DNA from: Terriglobia bacterium
Lineage (GTDB): Bacteria > Acidobacteriota > Terriglobia > JAJPHL01
Direction of reading: 5' to 3'
Assembly (NCBI GenBank): GCA_021325275.1
Contig: JAJPHL010000022.1
Location: forward strand, 1-64,000
DNA length: 64,000 nt
In this document: positions 1 to 8,947 of the stretch, in pieces
Layout: each line of letters begins with the position of its first letter
How positions within the stretch are numbered: the stretch's first letter is position 1
Notes under the pieces: model-generated
Databases searched by the model: none
The model's input: the letters and a program-made list of their open reading frames with translations, nothing else
What the model was told of the DNA's origin: nothing
Program-made: the position numbers and the translations under genes

Positions 1-104
1 ACCTTGGTGATCGCCGCGGTCAAGGTCGTCTTGCCGTGGTCGATGTGTCCAATCGTCCCGATGTTGACGTGCGGTTTACTGCGATCAAATTTCTCTTTGC
101 CCAT
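1..104 (-). CDS. tuf: Elongation factor Tu, N-terminal part (cut by window edge)
   Basis: Only the first 34 codons are inside the window. They contain the GTPase P-loop GHIDHGKT at residues 19-26 and the usual EF-Tu start ([19 protein letters not shown]). EF-Tu delivers aminoacyl-tRNA to the ribosome as a GTP complex in the cytoplasm. The ATG at 104-102 is preceded by AGGAG at 120-116, a good ribosome-binding site. The gene is the last visible member of the str cluster (rpsL-rpsG-fusA) but is separated from fusA by two small unknown genes. Identity is certain; the rest lies beyond position 1. Confidence 0.97.
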   Translation of the reverse strand, partial: MGKEKFDRSKPHVNIGTIGHIDHGKTTLTAAITK

Positions 105-127
105 TTCAGCCCATTCTCCTCGTCGAA

Positions 128-385
128 CTAGTTCTTAAATCCAATTCGAACTCGTCGCGGCTCCGGTGGCGGCAACTGATCGATCACCGCGGTATCGAAA
201 TGCGCCCACTTGACGAGCACAAGCTGATACGGCGCGGTCGAATCTTGCAACGAAACCCACGCGCCATGGTCGTCTTGCATTTCGACAATGCCGACCAGCA
301 AGCCATCGTCTTTCGAAACGGCACCAAAGACGCCCCTGCCCTCGGAACTCAACCGAAACACCACCGGACCGATTCCGAGAAACAT
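128..385 (-). CDS. Small hypothetical protein between fusA and tuf (85 aa)
   Basis: I do not recognise a family. The 85-residue product is probably cytosolic, with alternating beta-type hydrophobic stretches and a basic C-terminus, and has no signal peptide or membrane segment. Its ATG begins one base after the TAG of the upstream gene, with a GGGAG motif 8 nt before it, so translation is very likely coupled. It lies 23 bp upstream of the tuf start codon, inside the str cluster, where most bacteria have nothing. Tight packing supports a real gene; function unknown. Confidence 0.6.
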   Translation of the reverse strand: MFLGIGPVVFRLSSEGRGVFGAVSKDDGLLVGIVEMQDDHGAWVSLQDSTAPYQLVLVKWAHFDTAVIDQLPPPEPRRVRIGFKN

Positions 386-386
386 C

Positions 387-830
387 CTAAACTCCCGCGT
401 CCTGCAAATAACGCTTCAACCGATCACGATCTTCAGATCTTGGTCCTTCTACCAAGTCCTGCCCCAACGCGCGCGGAATCTCGACGTTAGCATGGCTCGA
501 TTTAGCCCCCGTCATCACCAGAAGCCAGAAATCCGGCCGTCGAAGCACTACCGCATCGAGTCGCCAATCCGCTTTGATCTCATCGAGAACTTCAACAACA
601 ATTCGGCCCAAAGATTCAGCCGTCTTCTCTAGACGCTTGCGGCCCTCGTCCCACGCCACTCGAAGCCTTGCCAGCCTATCGAAGTCCATATGTTCCGTCG
701 GGAACAGCTTTCTGTAGAACTCTTTCTCCCCTTCGGACACGACAGGCAACTGCGCCGATGGAACGCGCTTCGCCGCTTCCCAATCCGGCCGCCCGACGGC
801 AATCTCGATATCGAATCCGGTCGTCTCCAT
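387..830 (-). CDS. Hypothetical protein directly after fusA (147 aa)
   Basis: No family recognised. It is a charged, largely helical-looking soluble protein with no signal peptide. The ATG lies 8 bp after the fusA stop and has AGGGG 5 nt upstream, overlapping the end of fusA, so it is probably co-transcribed with the ribosomal genes. Its stop is one base before the next small gene. The pair may have been inserted between fusA and tuf in this lineage. Alternatives such as a spurious open frame are less likely, because the start signals and spacing fit an operon well. Confidence 0.6.
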   Translation of the reverse strand: METTGFDIEIAVGRPDWEAAKRVPSAQLPVVSEGEKEFYRKLFPTEHMDFDRLARLRVAWDEGRKRLEKTAESLGRIVVEVLDEIKADWRLDAVVLRRPDFWLLVMTGAKSSHANVEIPRALGQDLVEGPRSEDRDRLKRYLQDAGV

Positions 831-838
831 TACATCCC

Positions 839-2938
839 CTACGTTCTCACTGTGCGGCCTTGCGCCTTCGCGACAATCTCTTCCGCCACGTTCTTCGGCG
901 CTTCTTCATAACGATAGAAGTGCATCGAGTAGCTGGCGCGACCTTGCGTGCGCGAACGCATTTCCGTGGCATATCCAAACATCGCCGCGAGCGGGACAAT
1001 CGCCTTGATCACTTGGCTGCCGGCATGCAATTCCATGTTTTCGATGCGGCCGCGGCGGGAATTCAGGTCGCCGATAATGTCGCCGACGTAGGATTGCTCG
1101 TCGGGCACGACCACTTCCACGCTCATCATCGGTTCCAGCAGCACCGGCGAAGCTTTTCGCGCCGCTTCTTTCACCGCGATGGAGCCGGCAATCTTGAACG
1201 CGATTTCCGAAGAGTCGACTTCGTGATAGCTGCCGTCGATCACCACCACCTTCACGTCGACCATTTCGTATCCCGCCAGCACGCCGCCTTCGAGCGCTTC
1301 CCGCACGCCCATTTGGATCGGCTTCATGTACTCCTTGGGGATCGATCCGCCGTACGTTTCGTCTTCGAAAACAAATCCCACGCCCGGACCGCTCGGCTCG
1401 ACCGTGAGTTTCACGTGACCGTACTGACCTCGGCCACCCGACTGCTTGACGTGCTTGTAGTCGGCCTCAGTTTTCTTGCGAATGGTCTCGCGATACGCGA
1501 CTTGCGGCGCGCCGACGTTGGCCGCCACGTTAAACTCGCGGCGCATGCGGTCGACAATGATCTCGAGGTGCAATTCGCCCATTCCCGAAATAATTGTTTG
1601 ATTGGTTTCTTCGTCGGTGTGAACTTTGAAGGTGGGATCTTCTTGCGCCAGCTTGGACAGGGCCACGCCCATCTTTTCCTGGTCGGCTTTGGTCTTCGGC
1701 TCGACCGCGACGGAAATAACCGGCGCCGGAAAGTCGATGGATTCCAGAACGATGGGATCTTTTTCGTCGCAGATCGTATCGCCCGTGGAAACGGTCTTGA
1801 GACCAACCGCCGCGGCGATGTCGCCCGCCAGCACTTCACTGATTTCCTCGCGCTTGTTGGCGTGCATTTGCAGCAAGCGGCCGATGCGTTCGCGGCGGCC
1901 CTTGGCGACGTTGTAAACCGTCGCCCCGGTTTCCAGTTTCCCGGAGTAAACACGCACGAAGGCTAACTGACCGACAAACGGATCGGTCATGATCTTGAAA
2001 ACGAGCGCGCAGAACGGCGCGTCGTCCGCGGCCGGACGCTGCAACGGCTCGGTGCCTTCGAGATTCGTTCCCATCACCGGCGGAATATCCACCGGCGACG
2101 GCAAATAGTTAACCACTGCATCAAGAAGTGGCTGTATTCCCTTGTTTTTAAAAGCGGTTCCGCAAACCATCGGGACCAGCTTCAAGGCCAGTGTCGACTT
2201 CCGCAGGCTGGCGCGCAGCTCGTTGGGGCTGATTTCCTGGCCTTCAACGTACTTCTCCAGAAGCGAGTCATCCGCACCACAAATCGCTTCGACCATTTGG
2301 TCGTGATACGCCTTGACGACGTCTTTGTATGCCGCGGGAACTTCTTCCACCGCGAATTCCGCGCCCAACGTTTCGTCGTGGTAGAAGATCGCTTTTTGCT
2401 CGATCAAATCGATGACGCCTTCAAAGGTGTCTTCTTTTCCGATGGGGCACTGGATCGCCACGGGATGCGCATTCAGGCGATTGCGAATCATACCCAGGCA
2501 GCGATCGAAGTCCGCGCCTACGCGATCCATTTTGTTCACGAAGATGATGCGCGGCACGCCGTACTTATCGGCCTGGCGCCACACCGTTTCCGACTGCGGT
2601 TGCACGCCGCTGACGGCGTCGAACACCGCCACCGCGCCGTCGAGCACGCGGAGCGAACGCTCCACTTCCGCCGTGAAATCGACGTGACCCGGCGTGTCGA
2701 TGATGTTGATGCGAACGTCGCGCCAGTTGCAGGTGGTGGCGGCGGAAGTGATGGTGATGCCGCGCTCCTGCTCCTGTTCCATCCAATCCATGGTCGCCGT
2801 GCCGTCGTGCACCTCGCCCAGGCGGTGCGTACGTCCTGTGTAGAACAGGATGCGCTCCGTGCAGGTAGTCTTTCCGGCATCGATATGCGCCATGATGCCG
2901 ATGTTCCGAGTTTTCGCGAGCGGTGTCTGACGAGCCAT
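839..2938 (-). CDS. fusA: Elongation factor G
   Basis: A 699-residue protein of normal EF-G length. It has the P-loop AHIDAGKTT at residues 17-25, the switch motif [17 protein letters not shown] near residue 82 and NKMD near 136, followed by the domain II-V region of translocase GTPases. It drives mRNA-tRNA translocation on the ribosome. It follows rpsG on the same strand, but the 86-bp gap holds a repeat (2952-3018), and no strong Shine-Dalgarno is visible before the ATG, only a weak AAAG. That is unusual for such a highly expressed gene. Confidence 0.98.
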   Translation of the reverse strand: MARQTPLAKTRNIGIMAHIDAGKTTCTERILFYTGRTHRLGEVHDGTATMDWMEQEQERGITITSAATTCNWRDVRINIIDTPGHVDFTAEVERSLRVLDGAVAVFDAVSGVQPQSETVWRQADKYGVPRIIFVNKMDRVGADFDRCLGMIRNRLNAHPVAIQCPIGKEDTFEGVIDLIEQKAIFYHDETLGAEFAVEEVPAAYKDVVKAYHDQMVEAICGADDSLLEKYVEGQEISPNELRASLRKSTLALKLVPMVCGTAFKNKGIQPLLDAVVNYLPSPVDIPPVMGTNLEGTEPLQRPAADDAPFCALVFKIMTDPFVGQLAFVRVYSGKLETGATVYNVAKGRRERIGRLLQMHANKREEISEVLAGDIAAAVGLKTVSTGDTICDEKDPIVLESIDFPAPVISVAVEPKTKADQEKMGVALSKLAQEDPTFKVHTDEETNQTIISGMGELHLEIIVDRMRREFNVAANVGAPQVAYRETIRKKTEADYKHVKQSGGRGQYGHVKLTVEPSGPGVGFVFEDETYGGSIPKEYMKPIQMGVREALEGGVLAGYEMVDVKVVVIDGSYHEVDSSEIAFKIAGSIAVKEAARKASPVLLEPMMSVEVVVPDEQSYVGDIIGDLNSRRGRIENMELHAGSQVIKAIVPLAAMFGYATEMRSRTQGRASYSMHFYRYEEAPKNVAEEIVAKAQGRTVRT

Positions 2939-2951
2939 AATCTTTAGTTCC

Positions 2952-3018
2952 GAGTGCTGAGTCCGGAGTGCTGGGTTCCTGAATTTACTCAGGACTCAGG
3001 ACTCAGCCCTCAGCACTT
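2952..3018. repeat. CTCAGGA-type heptamer repeat between rpsG and fusA
   Basis: Copies of the 7-base unit CTCAGGA/GGACTCA run on the right side (ACTCAGGACTCAGGACTCAG), with imperfect opposite-strand copies (AGTGCTGAGTCC) on the left, so the stretch can fold into an imperfect hairpin. The same family reappears as a perfect hairpin at 37383-37451. It fills almost the whole spacer between two str-operon genes. Confidence 0.85.
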
Positions 3019-3024
3019 TTCCTG

Positions 3025-3513
<489 letters not shown>

Positions 3514-3888
3514 TTATGACTTGGGGCGCTTCGCGCCGTACTTGGAGCGGCCTTGCTTGCGGTCGGCGACGCCGGAGGCGTCCAGCGTTCCGCGCACCAC
3601 GTGATAGCGCACGCCCGGGAGATCCTTGACGCGGCCACCGCGGATCAGCACGATGGAGTGCTCTTGCAAGTTGTGTCCGATGCCGGGGATGTAGGTGGTG
3701 ACTTCGATTCCGTTAGTGAGGCGAACGCGGGCCACTTTGCGCAGCGCGGAATTGGGCTTCTTGGGGGTCTGCGTGTACACACGAGTGCAGACGCCGCGCT
3801 TTTGCGGACACGATTGCAAAGCCGGGCTAGCCGTTTTGTATCGCGGCGCCTTCCGGCCCAAACGCACGAGCTGAATAAAAGTTGGCAC
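3514..3888 (-). CDS. rpsL: 30S ribosomal protein S12
   Basis: I choose the GTG at 3888-3886. It gives the canonical 124-residue protein beginning [12 protein letters not shown] and has GGAGAGG at 3899-3893. The longer open frame upstream adds a non-conserved Cys-rich stretch lying in the leader. The conserved decoding-loop segments [11 protein letters not shown] and [13 protein letters not shown] are present, both with the lysines whose mutation gives streptomycin resistance elsewhere, so the wild-type form. S12 sits at the 30S decoding centre. First gene of the operon, behind a long structured leader. Confidence 0.97.
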   Translation of the reverse strand: MPTFIQLVRLGRKAPRYKTASPALQSCPQKRGVCTRVYTQTPKKPNSALRKVARVRLTNGIEVTTYIPGIGHNLQEHSIVLIRGGRVKDLPGVRYHVVRGTLDASGVADRKQGRSKYGAKRPKS

Positions 3889-4238
3889 GAATCCTCTCCG
3901 TTCTCCGCAGTGACAGGGATACCCTGCCTCCCGCCTTTCCATCTTCAAAGATTCCGTGATACGTTCCCGGCATTTCGCATTCCGCGTGGGGCGGTACGCA
4001 TGATGCTCGAGATTACGTCAGGCTCGCCATAGCTGACCGCAAGTTGCGGTTTTGCGACGAAGCCTTAAGATGCTCCGAACCCTTCTTCGGAGCCAATTAG
4101 CGAGGACTTCCTGAGGTGCAACCGCTAAACGGTAACATCCAACGAGGAAAGCTGTCTCACAGCCGCCCCTTTCGGCCGATATCCCTTAACTGAAGGGAGG
4201 GTGCCTAGCAGGAGCTGAAACTCTCTCGCAAGGAAAAC
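3889..4238 (-). other. Hairpin-rich leader upstream of rpsL (possible regulatory RNA)
   Basis: No gene fits this 350-base stretch. Read on the minus strand from the promoter at 4274-4245, it has at least five short perfect hairpins: 4197-4183 (CCCTT/AAGGG), 4163-4151 (GCTG/CAGC), 4133-4121 (ACCG/CGGT), 4092-4073 (CTCCGAA/TTCGGAG) and 4050-4036 (ACCGC/GCGGT). None is followed by a run of U, so I see no simple terminator. I compared it from memory with RNase P, tmRNA, 6S, SRP RNA and common riboswitches and found no match. It could be an autoregulatory ribosomal-protein leader or a separate small RNA. Confidence 0.55.
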
Positions 4239-4244
4239 CTAACT

Positions 4245-4274
4245 ACTGTAACAGGATCAATGCGTTCCTGTCAA
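4245..4274 (-). promoter_or_regulatory. Sigma-70-type promoter of the str operon
   Basis: On the minus strand, TTGACA (4274-4269) is followed after 18 bases by TACAGT (4250-4245). The -35 is a perfect match and the -10 matches 4 of 6. The predicted start of transcription near 4238 gives a 5' leader of about 350 nt before rpsL. Confidence 0.75.
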
Positions 4275-4340
4275 ACACAATTGTAAAGATTGCCGCCACG
4301 GGCAACCCAGACCGAAGCGACAACCACAGTTTACCACGGA

Positions 4341-5150
4341 TTAAAACGATTTCCGCTCCACCGACCAAAGCGTATACGCCATTACCACCGCGATAAACAC
4401 ACCCGTCGACCAAATCGGCCACCAAGCCGTGATGTGGCCGGTTTTCAGATACGCCGAGGCCGCGTCGCCTAGTTCGCTGCACTTGGGGAAGATCCGATAG
4501 GCCCAGTCGAGCACCGGTTTCACCCACGGCCAGGCGTCCATCTCCGCCCGACGCATGAGGAACGGCGAAAAAAGCCAGACCGCCACGCCGCCCAGGATCG
4601 GCAGCGACGCCCCGCGCTGCGGCAGGCTGGCCATCGCGGCGACGGCCATTAATGAAGCGAAACTCAAGGTGAAGAGCAGCATCGCCACCGAGATTTCCCA
4701 GACACGCACGTCCGTTTGCCACCACATTCGCACCGCCAGGGGAAACGTGGCCACCCCGAAAGTGATCGCGTAAAGCGTGGCGCCGGCGAGGAACCGCCCC
4801 AAGAAGATCTGCCAGCGAGATGTGCCCTTGGAAAAGAGCAATTCCAGCCAACCCTTCTCGAGCGTCGACGAGAACAACGGCGCCGCGCCGAACAACGCGC
4901 CGAGAATCCACAGCGTTCCGGCAATACCCATCTGCTGGCTCACTAAATTGTGAACCATCGCCGGGACTCCTATGTCGCGCATTGGCAGCGGGGCGTTGCC
5001 CAGGACAATCCGGAATTGTTTATTCGGAAGCGGCGTGACTTTTACCAACAGGTTGAAACCGACGCTCGTGACCAGGGCCAAACCAATCAGCACCAGTGCC
5101 ACGCGTCTGCTCAGGCTCTCGTGAAGGGCATCCCAGTAAGAAGTAATCAT
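4341..5150 (-). CDS. ABC-2 type transporter permease
   Basis: 269 residues starting MITSYWDALHESLSRR. The ATG at 5150 overlaps the TGA of the ATPase gene by 4 bp (ATGA), and the longer open frame upstream is out-of-frame ATPase sequence. The protein has about six hydrophobic segments in the ABC-2 pattern (first near residues 17-36, last near 240-262) and the family-typical stretch with Ser/Phe-rich loops and GWLELLFSKGTSRWQ. It forms the membrane channel paired with the ATPase next to it. The substrate cannot be read from sequence. Confidence 0.88.
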   Translation of the reverse strand: MITSYWDALHESLSRRVALVLIGLALVTSVGFNLLVKVTPLPNKQFRIVLGNAPLPMRDIGVPAMVHNLVSQQMGIAGTLWILGALFGAAPLFSSTLEKGWLELLFSKGTSRWQIFLGRFLAGATLYAITFGVATFPLAVRMWWQTDVRVWEISVAMLLFTLSFASLMAVAAMASLPQRGASLPILGGVAVWLFSPFLMRRAEMDAWPWVKPVLDWAYRIFPKCSELGDAASAYLKTGHITAWWPIWSTGVFIAVVMAYTLWSVERKSF

Positions 5151-6082
5151 GCCGCCACCACCTTCAAGAAGAATTGCTCCAGGGACTCCTTCACCGGCTC
5201 GATCGCTTCGATATCCGCGGAAGCCGCGCGCAGCCGATCGATCATTTCGTTCAGGTGCGCTTGATCGCGCGGCGTAAAACGCAGCGCGGTTGCTTGCCAC
5301 GCGACAACAGCGACGCCCGCGGCGGCCGCGCGCACCGCCTCGCTCACTGCGGTGAGACGAATCACCACTTCGCCGGCTCCTCTCGTAAATTCCTCCGGCG
5401 ATCCGGTGCGCGCGACTTCGCCGCGATGCAGAATCATGATGCGGTCGCAAACCATTTCGATCTCCGAAAGCAGATGCGAGTTCAGGAAAACGGTTTTGCC
5501 CTCGGAACGCAAGCGCGTCAGAAGGTCGCGGACTTCTTTGCGTCCCAGCGGATCGAGACCATCGGTCGGCTCGTCGAGAAACAGCAGTTCGGGATCGTTG
5601 ATCAGCGCCTGCGCGAGACCAAGGCGCTGGTTCATGCCTTTGGAAAACTCCTTGACCGGCTTCTTGACTCCCGCGAGGCCCACCTGTTCCAGCAATTCCG
5701 GGATGCGCCGCCGCAGAATCGAAGAAGGAACGCTGTTCAATCGTCCCATCAGGTGCAACAGGCTTTCCGCGCGCAGGTGATCCTGCACCCGCATCGACTC
5801 CGGCAGGTAGCCCACGCGGCGGCGAATCGCGCCATCACCGGGAACGCCGCCGAGCAATCGCGCGGCGCCTGAGGTGGGTCGCGAAATTCCCAAGAGAATT
5901 TTCACGAGCGACGTCTTGCCTGCGCCGTTCGCGCCGATCAGGCCGAAAATCTCGCCGCGCTCGACGCGGAGAGAAACGCCCTTCAGCGCCGGGACCGCCG
6001 GGGCTAGATTCAGCCGCGTGCGCCATGAGGGATAGACTTTGTGTAGGTCTTGCGTTTCAATAACCGCGTTTGTGTTTGTCAT
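5147..6082 (-). CDS. ABC transporter ATP-binding protein
   Basis: 311 residues with a complete nucleotide-binding domain: Walker A GANGAGKTS (about residues 50-58), signature EFSKGMNQRLGLA, Walker B LLFLDEPTDGLDP and H-loop SHLLSEIE, plus a C-terminal extension of the type seen in DrrA/CcmA-like exporters. It powers the ABC-2 permease encoded immediately downstream. Its start overlaps the stop of the small upstream gene by 4 bp (ATGA), as does its stop with the permease, so the operon is translationally coupled throughout. Confidence 0.95.
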   Translation of the reverse strand: MTNTNAVIETQDLHKVYPSWRTRLNLAPAVPALKGVSLRVERGEIFGLIGANGAGKTSLVKILLGISRPTSGAARLLGGVPGDGAIRRRVGYLPESMRVQDHLRAESLLHLMGRLNSVPSSILRRRIPELLEQVGLAGVKKPVKEFSKGMNQRLGLAQALINDPELLFLDEPTDGLDPLGRKEVRDLLTRLRSEGKTVFLNSHLLSEIEMVCDRIMILHRGEVARTGSPEEFTRGAGEVVIRLTAVSEAVRAAAAGVAVVAWQATALRFTPRDQAHLNEMIDRLRAASADIEAIEPVKESLEQFFLKVVAA

Positions 6083-6297
6083 TTCTTTTTCACTGTCAGA
6101 ACCACAGTGGGCCCGATGGCCAGACCATGGAAGAGACCTCTGTCCGCCCGGTACGTCTGCCCGCCGGGAAGCGGACGAATCCCACCGCCCGGACCCTGCG
6201 GGTCGGCCGGTTTCACCAACGCGGCTTCAAAGGCCAACGGCGGCTTCGATTGGCTGAGCAAGCAGATTACCGTTAGAACAGCGAGACGATTTGTCAT
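6079..6297 (-). pseudogene. Truncated TIGR03435-type acidobacterial protein (72 aa)
   Basis: The product has a signal peptide (residues 1-22) followed by AFEAALVKPADPQGPGGGIR and PLPGGQTYRA. This matches the N-terminal signature of the Solibacter TIGR03435 family as I know it (F-x-V-A-S-V-K-P...GGxxR..PGG). Family members are some 250 residues or more. Here the protein jumps after about 50 residues to a short tail, GPTVVLTVKKK, like the end of the neighbouring TolB-like protein (QPTVLLTLRKQ). Both ends overlap neighbours by ATGA. It looks like an internally deleted remnant that keeps coupling the operon, or a shortened functional form. Confidence 0.6.
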
Positions 6298-7292
6298 TGT
6301 TTCCTCAGCGTCAGAAGCACGGTCGGTTGAAATTCCGCGCGCAGCGGCAAGCCCATCTTGTCGAGCGCATTCAGCGCGAAATCCCAGCCGGAGGGTGGCG
6401 GTTGCATCCGCTGGGCGATCAGCGTATTAGGTTCGGAGCCGGAGCCGAAGATCCGTATGTAGTAGGCGGGATCCGGAGTGATCTGAGTCCATGCTTCCTG
6501 AGGCAAGGCGAGATAAAAAATCGGAATGCCTTGTTGCTTATACTTTCCGTTCTCGCCCCGCGTCACGACCGATAGACATAGGAAAGGACCGCTGCTCCAC
6601 GATGGCCAGGACATCGACATGACATAGCCCTTCGGCGGCTGCAGTGACTTTGTTTCGCCCGTGGCAACATTCACGAGAAAGGATTTTCTGTCGGCGACCA
6701 TCGTGGCACGAGGCACCGACACGATTTGCGAACTGTCCGGCGACCACGCCATGTCGATCCGGGACGGATCGCAGTGGTCGCATAACACGCGCTGGTTCGC
6801 TCCGTCGGCCCGCACGAGCATGAGTACTTTGTCGCGATAGAAAGCGATGCTCTTGCCGTCCGGCGAGGGGCTAGGATTCGCGTTGAATACGCCGCCCGCG
6901 TCCTTGATCACTAGTTCCTTCTTGAGTGTTGCGATGCGGAGCCGCCACAGGTCGTTCTTGCCGACGCCGGCGCCCTGAAGGTAGTAGATCGACTTCCCAT
7001 CAGGCGACCAGCACGCCCAAACGCCGAGCGCGCCGGCGATGGATCCCTTGGGCAGCAATTCCTTTTCGACGGACGATTCGACCGAGCGAACGGCCAGCGC
7101 ACCGGCCTTTATGACCAGCACCGTTTTTCCGTCGGGTGAAGGCGCACCCCACCCGATCACCGGACCGCCGTAAGGGATCGTGAGAATCTCTCGCTCCGAG
7201 GAAAGCTCAAACTTGCCGTCGCCGCTAGATAGCAGCGGGCCAACGACGAGCAACAACAATGCGACACCCGTGCGAATCCCCGATTGAACCAT
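6294..7292 (-). CDS. Secreted TolB/WD40-like beta-propeller protein
   Basis: 332 residues from the ATG at 7292 (MVQSGIRTGVALLLL), which gives a clear signal peptide. The longer open frame adds a non-conserved leader that overlaps the divergent gene. The mature part has at least four PD40-type blades with SPDGK motifs (SPDGKTVLVIK, WSPDGKSIYYL, SPDGKSIAFY, SPDSSQIVSV). Such propellers act as periplasmic binding or scaffold proteins. It is first in the ABC operon and its TGA overlaps the next ATG, so it may serve the exporter; that role is inference. Confidence 0.75.
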   Translation of the reverse strand: MVQSGIRTGVALLLLVVGPLLSSGDGKFELSSEREILTIPYGGPVIGWGAPSPDGKTVLVIKAGALAVRSVESSVEKELLPKGSIAGALGVWACWSPDGKSIYYLQGAGVGKNDLWRLRIATLKKELVIKDAGGVFNANPSPSPDGKSIAFYRDKVLMLVRADGANQRVLCDHCDPSRIDMAWSPDSSQIVSVPRATMVADRKSFLVNVATGETKSLQPPKGYVMSMSWPSWSSGPFLCLSVVTRGENGKYKQQGIPIFYLALPQEAWTQITPDPAYYIRIFGSGSEPNTLIAQRMQPPPSGWDFALNALDKMGLPLRAEFQPTVLLTLRKQ

Positions 7293-7379
7293 TAACAGCC
7301 TAGACGAGGCGAAGCGGCAAATCTTGCAGGGGTTTTCAGAAAAAAGACGCCGTGGGGAAATTGATACACTGAGTTGGAG

Positions 7380-8918
7380 ATGGAAGCGCCGCAAATCCTG
7401 CAAGTTCATCCCGACGACAACGTTGCCATCGCGCTCCCCGAGCAAGGACTCCCAGCCGGGACCAAGCTGCCGAACGGAGTCGTGCTTCAGCAGCACGTTC
7501 CCGAAGCCCACAAAGTCGCACTCGGCGCGATTGCGTCCGGAAGCCCAATCAAGCGCTACGGACAAATCATCGGATACGCCTCAACCGACCTCGCCGCCGG
7601 CGCGTGGGTTCACGAAGGCAATGTTTCCCTGCCCAACATGCCCGACCTGGCGAGCGTTCCGCTCGCCACCGCGACACCTCCGAGGTTACCGCGGCTTGAA
7701 GGCTACACATTTCAAGGATTCCGCAATCCCGACGGCAGCGTCGGCACGAAAAACATTCTGGCGATTTCGACGACCGTGCAGTGCGTCGCCGCGACCGTCA
7801 ATTACGCCGTGCGCCGCATCCGCCAGGACCTGCTGCCGCGATTCCCCAACGTCGACGACGTCATCGCGATCACGCATAACTTCGGTTGCGGCGTGGCGAT
7901 TGGGGCACGCGGTGCAGACATACCCATTCGCACGCTGCGCAACTTGACGCTGAATCCCAACCTCGGCGGCGCGCCGATGGTCGTGTCGCTGGGATGCGAG
8001 AAACTGCAGCCCGCTGAGATGCTGCCGTCATCGACGCTGCCGATCTTGCAGCAGGCTCCTTACGTCGTGCGACTGCAAGACGAAGAGCACATGTGTTTCG
8101 ACGACATGGTCAACGCAATTCTAACCATGGCGGAAAAACGCCTCGAAACACTGAACGCGCGGCGGCGCACCACGTGCCCGGCGTCCGACCTAGTGGTCGG
8201 AATGCAATGCGGCGGCTCGGATGCGCTCTCCGGAGTCACGGCGAATCCGGCGGTCGGCGTGGCGTCGGATCTTCTCGTGCGCGCCGGCGCAACCGTGATG
8301 TTCTCCGAGGTCACCGAAGTGCGCGACGCCATCGCGTTGCTCACGGCGAAAGCCGCCGACGCCCACGTCGCGCGACGGCTGGTCGAAGAAATGCGATGGT
8401 ACGACGAATATCTCGATCGCGGCGGCATCGACCGCAGCGCGAATCCTTCGCCGGGGAACAAAAAAGGCGGCTTGTCGAATATTGTCGAGAAGGCCTTAGG
8501 ATCGGCGGCCAAGGCGGGATCGAGCGCCATCGCCGGCGTGGTTGGTCCCGGCGAGCGCGCCACGCGCTAAGGATTGCTTTTCGCCGCCACGCCGGCCAGC
8601 GATTTCATCTGCGGCACGCTGCAACTCGCCGCGGGAATGAACATGCACCTGTTCACGACGGGACGCGGCACGCCTTATGGACTCGCCATGGCGCCGGTGA
8701 TCAAAATTTCCTCGCGCAGCGCGCTGGCGCATCGCTGGCGCGATCTCATCGACATCGACGCCGGACGCATCGCCGCGGGCCAGGCGACGATCGACGAAGT
8801 CGGATGGGAAGTTTTCCACATGATCATCGAGGTAGCCAGCGGCCAGCGCAAAACCTGGGCCGACCACTGGGGTCTTCACAATGAATTTGCTTTGTTCAAC
8901 CCGTCGCCGGTGACGTAA
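7380..8918 (+). pseudogene. UxaA/GarD-family altronate or galactarate dehydratase with in-frame stop
   Basis: The full reading frame is about 512 codons, the normal length for the family, with an N-terminal SAF domain (residues ~1-95) and the GD/AH catalytic part. A single TAA at 8568-8570 interrupts it; the same frame then continues with [16 protein letters not shown] and [13 protein letters not shown], both typical of the family C-terminus. Homologues usually have Lys or a similar residue at that point, so an AAA-to-TAA change would explain it. The enzyme dehydrates a sugar acid (D-altronate or galactarate). The ATG at 7380 follows a TACACT box at 7365; a TTG at 7374 is an alternative. Either inactivated or a sequence error. 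Confidence 0.85.
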
Positions 8919-8935
8919 CCCGCCACATCCTGAGC

Positions 8936-8941
8936 TATAGT
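8936..8941 (+). promoter_or_regulatory. TATAGT -10-like box, 6 nt before the TPR gene start
   Basis: TATAGT matches the sigma-70 -10 consensus at 5 of 6 positions and ends exactly 6 bases before the ATG at 8948. That would place the transcription start on or next to the start codon (leaderless mRNA). I see no convincing -35. Confidence 0.45.
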
Positions 8942-8947
8942 GAGGCG

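Noticed and set aside
668-1966. 432-codon open frame on the plus strand across fusA
   Set aside because: It is the antisense shadow of the EF-G gene; GC-rich codon use leaves the opposite strand open. The product is His/Arg-rich and matches nothing.
3889-4240. RNase P, tmRNA, 6S or SRP RNA in the rpsL leader
   Set aside because: The GAGGAAAG string on the plus strand at 4143-4150 recalls RNase P, but the other universally conserved elements are missing; no tmRNA or SRP landmarks were found on either strand.
5151-5450. Upstream extension of the ABC permease
   Set aside because: The extra 100 codons are ATPase coding sequence read in another frame; the ATGA overlap at 5147-5150 gives the natural start.
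8568-8570. Recoding of the stop as selenocysteine or pyrrolysine
   Set aside because: The codon is TAA, which is not used for either, and homologues do not need such a residue there.
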